64,000 bases of DNA. Source: Nocardia harenae NBRC 108248. GTDB taxonomy: Bacteria; Actinomycetota; Actinomycetes; Mycobacteriales; Mycobacteriaceae. Under the pieces are notes generated by a model. The model was given only the letters and a program-made list of their open reading frames with translations, was not told where the DNA came from and searched no databases. The stretch spans positions 868,001 to 932,000 of the forward strand of contig NZ_BDBH01000004.1 of the NCBI RefSeq assembly GCF_001612885.1, read 5' to 3'. A program made the translations under genes and the position numbers. The stretch's first letter is position 1. The number at the start of each line of letters is the position of its first letter. Of the stretch, positions 8,153 to 17,155 are shown piece by piece.

Positions 8153-9847
8153 ATGACCGCGACCGAGCAGCACACCCCAGGCCGGGCCGCGGCCGCGCTC
8201 TCCGGAGTGCTCGCCGCGGCATCGGTGCTCGGGGTCGGGCACCTGGTGGCGGCGGTGGTCGAGCCGGCGGCCTCGCCGTTCCTCGCCACCGGGGCCGCGA
8301 TGGTGGATCGGACGCCGCGGGCGTTGAAGGATTTCGCGATCCGCGAGTTCGGGAGCAGTGACAAGCTGGTGCTCTTCGCGAGCATGGCGGTGGTTATGGT
8401 CGTGCTCGCCACCGTGGCCGGGCTCCTGGAGCGGAGGTTCCGGTACGCGGGGTGCGGGCTGCTCGTTGCGCTCGGGCTGGTCGTGGTCGGGGCCGCCCTG
8501 CAAAGGCCCGGCGCGACAGCGCTTTTCGCGCTGCCCGCGGTACTCGGGGTGCTGGCGGGAGTGCTCGCCCTTCGCCTTCTGCTGCGCGCGGCGGGCGGTG
8601 GGAGCGCGCACAGTGCGGCGTCGGCGGGCGGCAGTGGCGCTACCGCGAGGGGCAACGCCACCCGGACCCGGGCGGACGGCACGGACGCCGCCACGGAGGC
8701 GGGCGGCGAAACCGACGCCACGCAGCCGGTACCGATCGGCTCCGGGCGGGCGCCGGGCGATCCCGCACCCGCCGGGAAGCATTCGCGGCGCGGGTTTCTG
8801 GGGATCGCCGCGGGGGTCGGAGCCCTGGCCGTCGCGACCTATGCCGCCGGGCAGTACATCGGGCGCGCACTGCGCGATGTGGCCGCGGACCGGGCGGGGT
8901 TCGTCCTCCCCCGGCCCGCCCGCCCGGCACCGCCGATCGCGCCCGACGTCACCCTCCCGGTCCCGGGCATCTCCCCGTTCACCACGTCGAACGGCGACTT
9001 CTACCGCGTGGACACCGCGCTGCAACTCCCGGCGCTCACCTCGGCGGACTGGCGGCTGCGCATCCACGGCATGGTCGACCGCGAGGTCGAGTACACCATC
9101 GACGACCTGCGCGAGCGCGCCGCCGCCGAATCCACCTTCACCCTCACCTGCGTCTCCAATGAGGTCGGCGGCGACCTGCTCGGCACCGCGACCTGGACCG
9201 GCTACCGCCTCGCCGACCTGCTCGCCGAGGCGGGCCCGCGCGGTGAGGCCGACATGGTGCTCTCCACCAGCGTCGACGGCTTCACCGCCAGTACCCCGCT
9301 GGCCGCGCTCACCGACGGCCGCGACGCCCTGCTCGCCGTCGGCATGAACGGCGAGCCGCTGCCGGTGGCGCACGGCTACCCCGCGCGCATGGTGGTGCCG
9401 GGGCTGTACGGCTACGTCTCCGCCACCAAGTGGGTGGTCGACCTGGAGCTCACCCGCTTCGACCGCGCCACGGCCTACTGGACCGACCGCGGCTGGGCCG
9501 CCGAGGCCCCGATCAAGACCTCGTCCCGGATCGATGTCCCGGCCTCCTTCGCCACCGTCGACGCGGGGCGGGTGACGGTCGGCGGCGTCGCCTGGGCGCA
9601 GCAGCACGGCATCGACCGGGTCGAGGTGCAGGTGGACAGCGGGCCGTGGCAGCGGGCCGAGCTGGCGGCCGAGTACTCCGTCGACACCTGGCGGCAGTGG
9701 CGCTGGGAGTGGGACGCCGCGCCCGGCGCGCACACCCTGCGGGTGCGCGCCACCGACCGCACCGGCGCCACCCAGACCGACGCCCGCGCCCGCCCCTTCC
9801 CGGACGGCTCCACCGGCTGGCACAGCCGGGTGGTCACGGTGCGGTGA
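8153..9847 (+). CDS. Membrane-anchored sulfite-oxidase-like molybdopterin oxidoreductase
   Basis: A 564-residue protein. The N-terminal ~155 residues carry several membrane helices (ALSGVLAAASVLGVGHLVAA, LFASMAVVMVVLATVAGLL, GCGLLVALGLVVVGAAL, LFALPAVLGVLAGVLALRLL). A Ser/Gly/Ala-rich linker follows, then SRRGFLG and a hydrophobic stretch resembling an internal Tat-type anchor near residue 210, and finally a sulfite-oxidase family molybdopterin domain with the Mo-ligating Cys in TLTCVSNEVGG and a C-terminal Mo-co dimerisation domain. The electron donor is not identifiable. It starts 61 bases after rskA on the same strand, so the SigK operon may include it. ATG 8153 follows GGAGGG. Confidence 0.85.
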   Translation: MTATEQHTPGRAAAALSGVLAAASVLGVGHLVAAVVEPAASPFLATGAAMVDRTPRALKDFAIREFGSSDKLVLFASMAVVMVVLATVAGLLERRFRYAGCGLLVALGLVVVGAALQRPGATALFALPAVLGVLAGVLALRLLLRAAGGGSAHSAASAGGSGATARGNATRTRADGTDAATEAGGETDATQPVPIGSGRAPGDPAPAGKHSRRGFLGIAAGVGALAVATYAAGQYIGRALRDVAADRAGFVLPRPARPAPPIAPDVTLPVPGISPFTTSNGDFYRVDTALQLPALTSADWRLRIHGMVDREVEYTIDDLRERAAAESTFTLTCVSNEVGGDLLGTATWTGYRLADLLAEAGPRGEADMVLSTSVDGFTASTPLAALTDGRDALLAVGMNGEPLPVAHGYPARMVVPGLYGYVSATKWVVDLELTRFDRATAYWTDRGWAAEAPIKTSSRIDVPASFATVDAGRVTVGGVAWAQQHGIDRVEVQVDSGPWQRAELAAEYSVDTWRQWRWEWDAAPGAHTLRVRATDRTGATQTDARARPFPDGSTGWHSRVVTVR

Positions 9848-10367
9848 GCGCGCCCCCGAGCGGCCGGGTGGCGGTGGCGGCGAGCTCCTCGTGCTCGTCG
9901 TTGATCAGGTGGTAGGCGGAGGCGAGGTCGTCCAGCGCGGCGCGCCAGAGCATCTCGGTCGCGGCGCCGAGCGGGTGCCTGCTCAGCTGCACCAGCACGG
10001 ACGCGGCGTCGGCGGCCCGCGCGGCGGCGTCGAGCAGGACCGGGACGGGCTCGGCGGCGGGGTGGGCGGCGAGCACCTCGATGCGGTTGCTGAGCTGACG
10101 CGCGTCGAACCGGGCGCGCTCAACGGTCACCTCGGCGGCGGGCGGGAGCTCGGCCGCGGCGGCGCTCCAGCGGCGTTCCCGCTGCTCGGGGTCGGCGGCG
10201 GTGCCGATCACCCGGCGCACCTCGTCGCCGAGTACCCGGTGTACCAGACCGGCCAGTTTCGCCTGCTCCACACCGTGATCCGGATCCACCGGGCGCAGCA
10301 CCCCCGGCTCGTCGGGCTGCACGTTCAGGACGGCGAGCACCGCCCGCAACTGAGCCATCGTGACCAT
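9834..10367 (-). CDS. Hypothetical protein, mostly helical, ~177 residues
   Basis: I do not recognise the family. The protein opens MVTMAQLRAVLAVLNVQPDEPG and is rich in Ala, Arg and Glu with long amphipathic helices (RARFDARQLSNRIEVLAAHP, LDDLASAYHLINDEHEELAA). It has no signal peptide or membrane segment. ATG 10367 is preceded by AAAGGCGGG. It lies 45 bases downstream of a TetR gene on the same strand and overlaps the convergent oxidoreductase gene by 14 bases. A small inverted repeat sits directly upstream. Confidence 0.65.
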   Translation of the reverse strand: MVTMAQLRAVLAVLNVQPDEPGVLRPVDPDHGVEQAKLAGLVHRVLGDEVRRVIGTAADPEQRERRWSAAAAELPPAAEVTVERARFDARQLSNRIEVLAAHPAAEPVPVLLDAAARAADAASVLVQLSRHPLGAATEMLWRAALDDLASAYHLINDEHEELAATATRPLGGALTAP

Positions 10368-10403
10368 GAATCCCGCCTTTCCCGGCACACCCGCTCGATA
10401 GCG

Positions 10404-10418
10404 GAATAGTAGCTATTC
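10404..10418. promoter_or_regulatory. GAATAG-TAG-CTATTC inverted repeat
   Basis: A perfect 6+6 repeat spanning the last codons of the TetR gene and the gap before the hypothetical gene at 10367. It could be an operator for that gene; as a terminator its 3-base loop and short stem are poor. Confidence 0.35.
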
Positions 10419-11144
10419 TGCGGACGGCGCGGGGGCGGCGCGGCGAACCGGGTGCGCGCCGACCATCCCGAGCAGACCATCCAACTGGAATTCGAAGAGC
10501 TCCGCGCGGTCGGCGAAGGTCTGCGCCCCGTACATGTCGAAGACGTCGGCGCTCACCGCGCCGATCAGCCCGGCGTACAGCGCGGTGCCGCGGGCGACGA
10601 GCCAGTCCGGCAGCGGCAGCCCGAACTCGGCGCGGATGGCCGCGAAGTCGGCGTGCAGCGCGGGCGAGGCGGCGGGCACCCCGGCGGGTTCGGTGAGCGC
10701 GCCCGCCGCGTGCGCCGCGGCGAGCAGCCGCATCATGGCGACGATGAGCCGGGTGCCGGACTGCACGGTCTGCTCGGCGGGCGCGTGGTAGCCGGGCACC
10801 GGGGTGCCGAAGAGCAGGCCGTAGCGCGCGGGTTCGGCGAGCGCCCAGCCGCGCAGGGTGCGGCCGAGCACGCGCAGCGCGGGCACCGGGCCGCCGGGCT
10901 CGGCGGCGAGCGCGGCGTCGACGGCGTCGCCGAGCGCGGTGTAGCCGTCGACGAGCAGCATGGTGAGCAGCTCGTCGCGGCTGCGCACGTACCGGTAGAC
11001 GGCGGAGGAGACCACGCCGAGGTCGCGGGCTACGGCGCGCAGCGAGAGCGCGGCGGCGCCCTCCGCGGCCAGGTGCCTGCGCGAGATCTCCAGGATGTCG
11101 GTCATGGTCTGCGCCCTGGCGCGGTCGCGGGGTGTGGCCATCAT
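10413..11144 (-). CDS. TetR-family regulator with WHG-type C-terminal domain
   Basis: A 243-residue protein. The HTH is near residues 28-55 (AAALSLRAVARDLGVVSSAVYRYVRSRDELL); the remainder (GRTLRGWALAEPARYGLLFG, TALYAGLIGAVSADVFDMYG) matches the C-terminal domain called WHG. ATG 11144 or the adjacent ATG 11141 is the likely start; the frame is open 74 codons further upstream but that stretch has no domain. It is divergent from the ChoD-like gene with a 248-base gap and upstream of the hypothetical gene at 10367. Its targets are probably these neighbours. Confidence 0.85.
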   Translation of the reverse strand: MMATPRDRARAQTMTDILEISRRHLAAEGAAALSLRAVARDLGVVSSAVYRYVRSRDELLTMLLVDGYTALGDAVDAALAAEPGGPVPALRVLGRTLRGWALAEPARYGLLFGTPVPGYHAPAEQTVQSGTRLIVAMMRLLAAAHAAGALTEPAGVPAASPALHADFAAIRAEFGLPLPDWLVARGTALYAGLIGAVSADVFDMYGAQTFADRAELFEFQLDGLLGMVGAHPVRRAAPAPSAE

Positions 11145-11392
11145 GCCAGCTTGGCCGCGGGGAGAGAGCAGTGTCAACTCCGGTGAGCACCGCACTCGGA
11201 TCCCCGTGCCCTCCGTCCGATGCCGCACCGAGACCGTCGACCGGGAGGCATCGCGCGCTCGACCCCCGAGCCGCCGCCGGTGGCCCGGTGACGCGCGGTT
11301 CCGGGCGGAAGGTGTAACCGAGAGTTTCGCGTAGAAGCTACCGGAGAGTAGTGTTGCCCCCGTCACTACTCGCCCGGATCGAGGAGCAGCTC

Positions 11393-13126
11393 ATGGACCA
11401 GCGGACGACCGACTACGACGTGCTCATCGTCGGTTCGGGGTTCGGCGGCAGCGTGACCGCGCTCCGGCTGGTCGAGAAGGGGTACAAGGTCGCGGTGCTG
11501 GAGGCGGGCAGGCGCTTCGAGGACGACGAGCTGCCGAAGACCAGCTGGGACCTGCGCAAATTCCTGTGGGCGCCGAAGCTGGGCTGCTACGGCATCCAGC
11601 GCATCCACCCGCTGCGCAATGTGCTCATCCTCGGCGGCGCGGGCGTCGGCGGCGGCTCGCTCAACTACGCCAATACCCTCTACGTGCCGCCGGAGCCGTT
11701 CTTCCAGGACCCGCAGTGGCGCGAGATCACCGACTGGCGCGACGAACTGACCCCGTACTACGAGCGGGCCAAGCGGATGCTGGGCGTGGTGCAGAACCCG
11801 CACATGACCCCGGCGGACGAGATCTTCAAGCAGGTCGCCGATGACATGGGCGTCGGCGACACCTTCGTGCAGACCCCCGTCGGCGTGTTCTTCGGCGAAC
11901 CCGGCGCGACGGTGCCCGACCCGTACTTCGGCGGCGCGGGCCCGGCGCGCACCGGCTGCCTGGAGTGCGGCGACTGCATGGTGGGCTGCAAGCACGGCGC
12001 GAAGAACACCCTCGTCAAGAACTATCTGTACCTCGCGGAAAAGGCCGGGGCCGAGGTGATCCCGCTGACCACGGTGACCGGGCTGCGCCCGCACACCGAC
12101 GGCACCTGGGACGTCACCACCGAGCGCACCGGCGCCTGGCTGCGCAAGCGGCCGCACACCTACTCCGCCAAGCAGGTGGTGCTGGCCGCGGGCACGCTCG
12201 GCACCCAGCGGCTGCTGCACGCCATGCGCGACACCGGCGCGCTGCCCGAGCTCTCCCCGCGCGTCGGCGAGCTGACCCGCACCAACTCCGAGTCCATCGT
12301 CGGGGCGGCCACCCGCAAGGTGGACCCGAACCTGGACCTCACCCGCGGCGTCGCCATCACCTCCTCCATCCACCCGACCCCGGACACGCACATCGAGCCG
12401 GTGCGCTACGGCCGCGGCTCGAACTCCATGGGGCTGCTGCAGACGCTCATGGTGGACGGCGGCGGCCGGGTGCCGCGCTGGCTGCGCTTCCTCGGCGTCG
12501 CGCTGCTGCACCCGCTCACCCTGCTCGGCTTCCTGAGCGTGCGGAACTGGAGCGAGCGCACCATCATCTCGCTGGTCATGCAGCACCTGGACAACTCCAT
12601 CACCACCTACACCACGCGCGGGCTCTTCGGCCGCAAGCTCACCAGCAGGCAGGGGCACGGCGAGCCGAACCCGACCTGGATTCCGGCGGGCAACGACGTC
12701 ACCCGGCGGGTCGCGGAGAAGATCGGCGGTGTGGCGGGCGGCACCTGGGGCGAGGTCTTCAATATCCCGCTCACCGCGCACTTCCTCGGCGGCGCGCCGA
12801 TCGGCGCGGACCGCGAGCACGGGGTGATCGACGCCTACCACCGGGTCTTCGGCTACCCCACGCTGAGCGTGGTCGACGGCGCCGCCGTCTCCGCCAACCT
12901 CGGCGTGAACCCCTCGCTCACCATCACCGCGCAGGCCGAGCGGGCCGCCGCCTACTGGCCGAACAACGGCGAGGCGGACCCGCGGCCGCCGCAGAGCGAG
13001 AAGTACCGCCAGGTCGCGCCGGTCGCGCCGGAGCACCCCGTTGTCCCCGCGCACTCCCCCGCCGCACTGGTGCTGCCCATCGTGCGCATCACCGCCGGGC
13101 AGCCGAGCACGCCCGCGGTGAGCTGA
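11393..13126 (+). CDS. choD: GMC-family oxidoreductase, ChoD (cholesterol oxidase)-like
   Basis: A 577-residue flavoprotein, essentially the length of mycobacterial ChoD. It opens with the FAD-binding motif [17 protein letters not shown], has the second GMC region [20 protein letters not shown], and ends with the catalytic/FAD C-terminal part [12 protein letters not shown] and [17 protein letters not shown] four-cysteine cluster ([18 protein letters not shown], residues ~194-211) is typical of the ChoD subgroup and is not present in secreted cholesterol oxidases. ATG 11393 is preceded by GAGGAG. Despite the name, sterol oxidation by ChoD-type proteins is disputed, so the substrate is uncertain. 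It is divergent from a TetR gene. Confidence 0.85.
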   Translation: MDQRTTDYDVLIVGSGFGGSVTALRLVEKGYKVAVLEAGRRFEDDELPKTSWDLRKFLWAPKLGCYGIQRIHPLRNVLILGGAGVGGGSLNYANTLYVPPEPFFQDPQWREITDWRDELTPYYERAKRMLGVVQNPHMTPADEIFKQVADDMGVGDTFVQTPVGVFFGEPGATVPDPYFGGAGPARTGCLECGDCMVGCKHGAKNTLVKNYLYLAEKAGAEVIPLTTVTGLRPHTDGTWDVTTERTGAWLRKRPHTYSAKQVVLAAGTLGTQRLLHAMRDTGALPELSPRVGELTRTNSESIVGAATRKVDPNLDLTRGVAITSSIHPTPDTHIEPVRYGRGSNSMGLLQTLMVDGGGRVPRWLRFLGVALLHPLTLLGFLSVRNWSERTIISLVMQHLDNSITTYTTRGLFGRKLTSRQGHGEPNPTWIPAGNDVTRRVAEKIGGVAGGTWGEVFNIPLTAHFLGGAPIGADREHGVIDAYHRVFGYPTLSVVDGAAVSANLGVNPSLTITAQAERAAAYWPNNGEADPRPPQSEKYRQVAPVAPEHPVVPAHSPAALVLPIVRITAGQPSTPAVS

Positions 13127-13256
13127 CCGCACGCCGCACCCTGATCGGCTCCCGGACAGCTCGGTTCGCCTCGAACGCGCGTTTCGCGGGTCCGGCCCGC
13201 GGATTCCTCGTAGATTGACGGATATCCCCACACCGGCGCCGATCGGAGCTGCAACT

Positions 13257-14843
13257 GTGTCAACGGATGAAATCGACGCCGACTACGTGATCGTCGGGGC
13301 GGGCTCGGCGGGGGCGGTGCTGGCGAATCGGCTCAGCGCAGACGCGAGCACCCAGGTGGTGCTGCTGGAGGCCGGGCCCGCGGACAAGAACCGGTTCGCG
13401 CACATCCCGGCCGCGTTCGCCAAGCTCTTCCGCAGCGAGGTGGACTGGGACTACCTGACCGAGCCGCAGCCGCAGCTCGGCGATCGGCAGATCTACTGGC
13501 CGCGCGGCAAGATGCTGGGCGGCTCCTCGTCCATGAACGCCATGATGTGGGTGCGCGGGTTCCGCGCCGACTACGACGAGTGGGCGCTGCTCGCGGGCAG
13601 TGAGTGGGGGTTCCAGGCCGCGGTCGAGCAGTTCCGCCGGATCGAGACCGTCGAGGGCGCCGAGTTCCCGGACGAGGGCACCACCGGCCCGCTGCACATC
13701 CAGCGCCAGCGCAGCCCGCGCGGGCTCACCGCCGCGTACCTGGCCGGGGTGCGGGAGGCCGGGTACCCGGTAGAGCCGGCGAACCGGCCGGAGCCGGAGG
13801 GCTTCTCGCAGACCATGGTGACCCAGCGCGCCGGCCGCCGCTGGAGCACCGCCGACGGGTACCTGCGCCCGGCGCTGCGCCGACCCAACCTGCGGGTGCG
13901 CACCGAGGCACAGGCCACGCGGGTGCTCTTCGACGGCACCCGCGCGGTCGGCGTCGAGTACCGGCAGAAGGGCGCGACGAAGGTGGTGCGGGCGCGGCGC
14001 GAGGTGGTGCTCAGCGGCGGCGCGATCAACAGCCCGCAGTTGCTCCTGCTCTCCGGGATCGGCGACGCCGATCAGCTCGCGGCGCACGGCATTCCGGTGG
14101 TCCGGCACGCGCCGGAGGTCGGCGCGGGGCTGCAGGACCATCTGGTGGCCGCGCTCGGCTACGGGGTGCGCGGGGATTCGCTCTTCGCCGCCGAGAAGCC
14201 GCGTGAGCTGCTCGCCTACCTGCTGCGGCACCGTGGCATGCTCACCTCCAACGTCGGCGAGGCGTACGGCTTCGTGCGCAGCCGCGGCGATCTGGAGCAG
14301 CCGGATCTGGAGCTGATCTTCGCCCCCGCGCCCTTCTTCCACGAAGGGCTGCGCGAACCCGAGGAGCACGGCGTGGTGCTGGCGACGGTGCTGCTGCGCC
14401 CGTTCAGCCGCGGCGCCGTCACCCTGGCCTCCGCCGACCCGCTGGCCAAGCCGCTCATCGACCCCCGCTACCTGACCGACAGCGACGGCGCCGACCGCGC
14501 CGCCGTGCTGGCCGGGCTGCGCGCCTGCGCCGAGATCGCGCAGACCCCGGCCATGAAGGCGGTGCTCGGCGACCTCATCTACCCGCCCGAGGCGCCCGAG
14601 GACCTGGCGGCAGCGATGGAGCTGACCCTCGAGCAGTACTCGCACACGCTCTACCACCCGGTCGGCACCTGCCGGATGGGCACCGACGCGGCCAGCGTCG
14701 TCACCCCGCGGCTGGAGGTGCGCGGGGTGCAGGGGCTGCGGGTGGCCGACGCCTCGGTGATGCCGCTGCTGGTGCGCGGGCACACGCACGCACCCGCCGT
14801 GTTCATCGGCGAGCAGGCGGCGACCTTCCTGCAGAGCGCCTGA
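13257..14843 (+). CDS. GMC-family oxidoreductase (choline/alcohol dehydrogenase-like)
   Basis: A 528-residue FAD enzyme. The N-terminus has [19 protein letters not shown] and the ADP-binding acidic residue in [22 protein letters not shown] and [17 protein letters not shown] are GMC signatures 1 and 2; the C-terminus has [13 protein letters not shown] and a terminal [14 protein letters not shown], the His pair needed for alcohol oxidation. GTG 13257 follows GGAG at good distance; TTG 13215 would add 14 residues without a ribosome site. It follows the ChoD-like gene by 130 bases. The substrate is unknown; some GMC enzymes of this size serve mycofactocin systems, but no mft gene is present here. 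Confidence 0.87.
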   Translation: MSTDEIDADYVIVGAGSAGAVLANRLSADASTQVVLLEAGPADKNRFAHIPAAFAKLFRSEVDWDYLTEPQPQLGDRQIYWPRGKMLGGSSSMNAMMWVRGFRADYDEWALLAGSEWGFQAAVEQFRRIETVEGAEFPDEGTTGPLHIQRQRSPRGLTAAYLAGVREAGYPVEPANRPEPEGFSQTMVTQRAGRRWSTADGYLRPALRRPNLRVRTEAQATRVLFDGTRAVGVEYRQKGATKVVRARREVVLSGGAINSPQLLLLSGIGDADQLAAHGIPVVRHAPEVGAGLQDHLVAALGYGVRGDSLFAAEKPRELLAYLLRHRGMLTSNVGEAYGFVRSRGDLEQPDLELIFAPAPFFHEGLREPEEHGVVLATVLLRPFSRGAVTLASADPLAKPLIDPRYLTDSDGADRAAVLAGLRACAEIAQTPAMKAVLGDLIYPPEAPEDLAAAMELTLEQYSHTLYHPVGTCRMGTDAASVVTPRLEVRGVQGLRVADASVMPLLVRGHTHAPAVFIGEQAATFLQSA

Positions 14844-14949
14844 ACCGCGATGCCGGGCAGGCCGTGGATCGGCGGTTCCTTGCTCCGACCGGTGGATTCC
14901 GCTCTTCCTGGTGGCGCGGCGCGGGCGGTGTGGGACTGGGTGGGTGCGC

Positions 14950-15294
14950 TCACGGCACCGCGGTGACCAGGGCGGCGACCGCCGCCGCGAGGTAGGGCAG
15001 CGGGTAGCCGATATCGCGGTAGGCGCGGGCCAGGAGCACGGTGGCAGTGGCGCCGAGGAAGTAGAGGACCAGGCCGAGCGCGGCGGCGGCGCCGACGGCG
15101 GGGATCGCGAACCCCGCGAGCAGCCCGGCGGCGCCGAGCGCCTTCACCCCGCCGAGCCAGGGCAGGGCCCGATCCGGGACGCCGTAGCGGCGCATGTTCC
15201 CGCGCACCCAGTCGGCGCGGACGACATCGATGAGGGCGGCGAGCGCGGCGAGGGCGGCGGCGAGCAGGGTGGTGACGATACGGGCGGTGGACAC
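14950..15294 (-). CDS. DoxX-like small membrane protein
   Basis: A 114-residue protein with four hydrophobic helices (IVTTLLAAALAALAALIDVV, VKALGAAGLLAGFAIPAVGA, ALGLVLYFLGATATVLLARA, YLAAAVAALVTAVP) and the motif RRYGVPDRALPWLGGVKALGA that marks the DoxX-like family. Such proteins are often found beside ECF41-type sigma factor genes. GTG 15294 is preceded by AAGGAG at four bases, a better start than the upstream ATG. It is divergent from the sigma-factor gene with a 64-base gap, so the two may share a promoter region. Confidence 0.82.
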   Translation of the reverse strand: MSTARIVTTLLAAALAALAALIDVVRADWVRGNMRRYGVPDRALPWLGGVKALGAAGLLAGFAIPAVGAAAALGLVLYFLGATATVLLARAYRDIGYPLPYLAAAVAALVTAVP

Positions 15295-15358
15295 GGGTCT
15301 CCTTCGGGGCATCGGCGGCGTCGTATTCGTGACGCCCGACCGCGACGAAAGGTGACCG

Positions 15359-16312
15359 GTGCACACTGCGGAGGCTCTCTTCCTGGCCGAACGGCCCCGG
15401 CTGCTGGCGCTCGGCTTCCGGATGCTCGGCTCCGCGGCCGATGCCGAGGACGTCGTGCAGGAGGCGTGGCTACGGCTGCGCGGTGCCGCCGCGCCGGACA
15501 ATCCGGCGGCCTGGCTCACCACCGTCACCACCCGCCTCTGCCTGGACCAGCTGCGGGCCAGGGCGCGGCGGCCGGAGCAGCTCGGCACGTTCACCCCCGA
15601 GGTGGCGGGCGGGGTGGATCCGGTGGCGGAGACGGTGCTGGTCGAGGAGGTGGGGCGGGCACTGCTGGTGCTGCTGGACCGGCTGGGGCCGGAGGAGCGG
15701 GTGGCCTTCGTACTGCACGACCTGTTCGCGGTGCCGTTCGCCGAGATCGCGCCCATGGTGCGGCGGACGCCTGCCACCGCCAAGAAGCTGGCGAGCCGGG
15801 CCAGGGGGAAGGTGCGCGGGGCGGGGGCGCCCGATGGCGGGGATCGGGCGGTGGCGGAGCGGTTCCTGGCGGCGGCGCGGAGCGGGGACATCGGGGGCCT
15901 GCTCGCCGTCCTCGCGCCCGACGTGGTGCGCACCGCCGACCCGGCGGCGCTGCCCGCGGGCGCGGCGCCGGTGCTGCGCGGCGCGAGCGCGGTCGTCCGG
16001 GAGACCGTGCTGCTGCGCGCCCGCGCCCGCTACGCTGCGGTGCTCCTGATCGACGGCGCCGCGGGTCTCGTCGTGGCACCCGGCGGGGTGGCGCGCGCGG
16101 CGCTGAGGCTCCGCGTGCGCGACGACCGGATCGCGGCGTACGAGGTGATCGCCGACCCGCGGCGCCTGGCGCGTCTCCCGCTCGCACTGCCCGGCTCGCC
16201 GGAGCGGCCGAGCGCGGAACCGAACTCGGCCGACCGGTCGCCGGGGCGAGCGGAACCGGCGGAAGGACCGTGCGAGCACCGCGCGACGACAGCCAGGCAA
16301 TTCGGGTGCTGA
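15359..16312 (+). CDS. ECF RNA polymerase sigma factor, ECF41/SigJ-like with C-terminal SnoaL-like domain
   Basis: A 317-residue protein. Region 2 is FRMLGSAADAEDVVQEAWLRL, region 4 covers LDRLGPEERVAFVLHDLF and PFAEIAPMVRRTPATAKKLASRARGKV. After residue ~165 a SnoaL-like domain follows (AVAERFLAAARSGDIGGLLAVLAPD), typical of ECF41, where it regulates the sigma core without a separate anti-sigma factor. The last ~40 residues are low-complexity. GTG 15359 has only a weak ribosome site. The divergent DoxX-like gene is the likely target. Confidence 0.85.
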   Translation: MHTAEALFLAERPRLLALGFRMLGSAADAEDVVQEAWLRLRGAAAPDNPAAWLTTVTTRLCLDQLRARARRPEQLGTFTPEVAGGVDPVAETVLVEEVGRALLVLLDRLGPEERVAFVLHDLFAVPFAEIAPMVRRTPATAKKLASRARGKVRGAGAPDGGDRAVAERFLAAARSGDIGGLLAVLAPDVVRTADPAALPAGAAPVLRGASAVVRETVLLRARARYAAVLLIDGAAGLVVAPGGVARAALRLRVRDDRIAAYEVIADPRRLARLPLALPGSPERPSAEPNSADRSPGRAEPAEGPCEHRATTARQFGC

Positions 16313-16328
16313 GTGCCGCGGCGCGCGC

Positions 16329-16805
16329 TCAGCGCGCCGGGACGCGGGCGAAGCCGAGCGGCGGGGTGGGGTACGGATTGCTCCGCAGCACGGGCCGGAA
16401 ATCGGCGAGTGCGGGCAATACGTCGGTGTTACGCGCGGCGTAGCAACGAACCAGCGGCAGCCGCCCCGCCACCTCGGCGCGCTCCACCGGCTCGGGGTCG
16501 ACGAAGCCGATCACGTCCAGCCCGACGCCGAGTGTGCGGGCGATCCGCAGCACCGCACCCGACTTGCGCCCCCACCCCACCTCCACGGCGGAGAAGTACT
16601 CGAGCACGCCGTGCCCGGCGAGCGCCGCCACGGTGCGTTCGCGGTGGCCGCGACCCGCGACGGCGTGCAGCACACCGCGGTCGTGGAGCAGCCGCAGGGT
16701 GCGCAGCGCGGCGGGGCGCAGGGCGCCGCCGGAGCCATCGCTGACGGCGCCGTTCCACAGCGTGTGGTCCGGTTCCCACACCAGGCAGTGCAGAGCCGGT
16801 CTCAT
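16329..16805 (-). CDS. HAD-superfamily-like protein lacking the nucleophile Asp (FkbH-N-like)
   Basis: A 158-residue protein related to the HAD phosphatase-like domain seen at the start of FkbH proteins. The family's DxDxT motif I (usually WDLDNTLW) reads WEPDHTLW here, so the nucleophilic Asp is Glu. Motif II region (LHAVAGRGHRERTVAALAGHG) and the Lys region (EVGWGRKSGAVLRIAR) are recognisable, and GFVDPEPVERAEV is the motif IV region, with one Asp retained. An upstream ATG at 16841 is possible but ATG 16805 starts at the family boundary. Activity is doubtful. It converges on the ECF41 gene 17 bases away. Confidence 0.7.
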   Translation of the reverse strand: MRPALHCLVWEPDHTLWNGAVSDGSGGALRPAALRTLRLLHDRGVLHAVAGRGHRERTVAALAGHGVLEYFSAVEVGWGRKSGAVLRIARTLGVGLDVIGFVDPEPVERAEVAGRLPLVRCYAARNTDVLPALADFRPVLRSNPYPTPPLGFARVPAR

Positions 16806-17155
16806 CCGCCCGCTCCCATCGCTCGTCGCCGCGCGGATCACGCGATCGCGCCCTCACCTTCCTCGTCGCGACTCGAACCGGGCAAGCCCCCGGTTTCCGG
16901 TGCTGACGAGCCGGGACGAACTCTACAATCCGCGATCACGGCGTTCGGTCGTTCGGTGCCGACCGAACCGGACGTGATACGACCCACACCCTGTTTCGGC
17001 TACTCTTTGCGGACCCGCTGTGATCGGTCACAGCGATATTTCAAGCGATGACGCTGGGATTCACAGAAGCACGGGATTCGTTCCCCGGACAGCGTGCTCC
17101 GATTACTGTGATCAACCTGCACAGCTAGTAAAACCGGGGGCAGAAGGAGTCGCCT
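16806..17155. other. 350-base intergenic region before the PucR gene with two CRP-like palindromes
   Basis: No gene is seen. At 17016-17035 there is a 20-base near-perfect palindrome whose core is TGTGATCGGTCACA (17019-17032); CRP/GlxR sites have the same arms but a 6-base centre. A second, looser repeat CTGTG-N9-CACAG is at 17106-17124, and CTGTGATC occurs in both. Both lie upstream of ATG 17156, so they may be binding sites for a CRP-family protein or for PucR itself. Confidence 0.5.

Noticed and set aside
13257..14843. Mycofactocin-associated GMC enzyme (MftG)
   Set aside because: Size and fold fit, but no other mft gene is present and no subgroup-specific motif could be confirmed.
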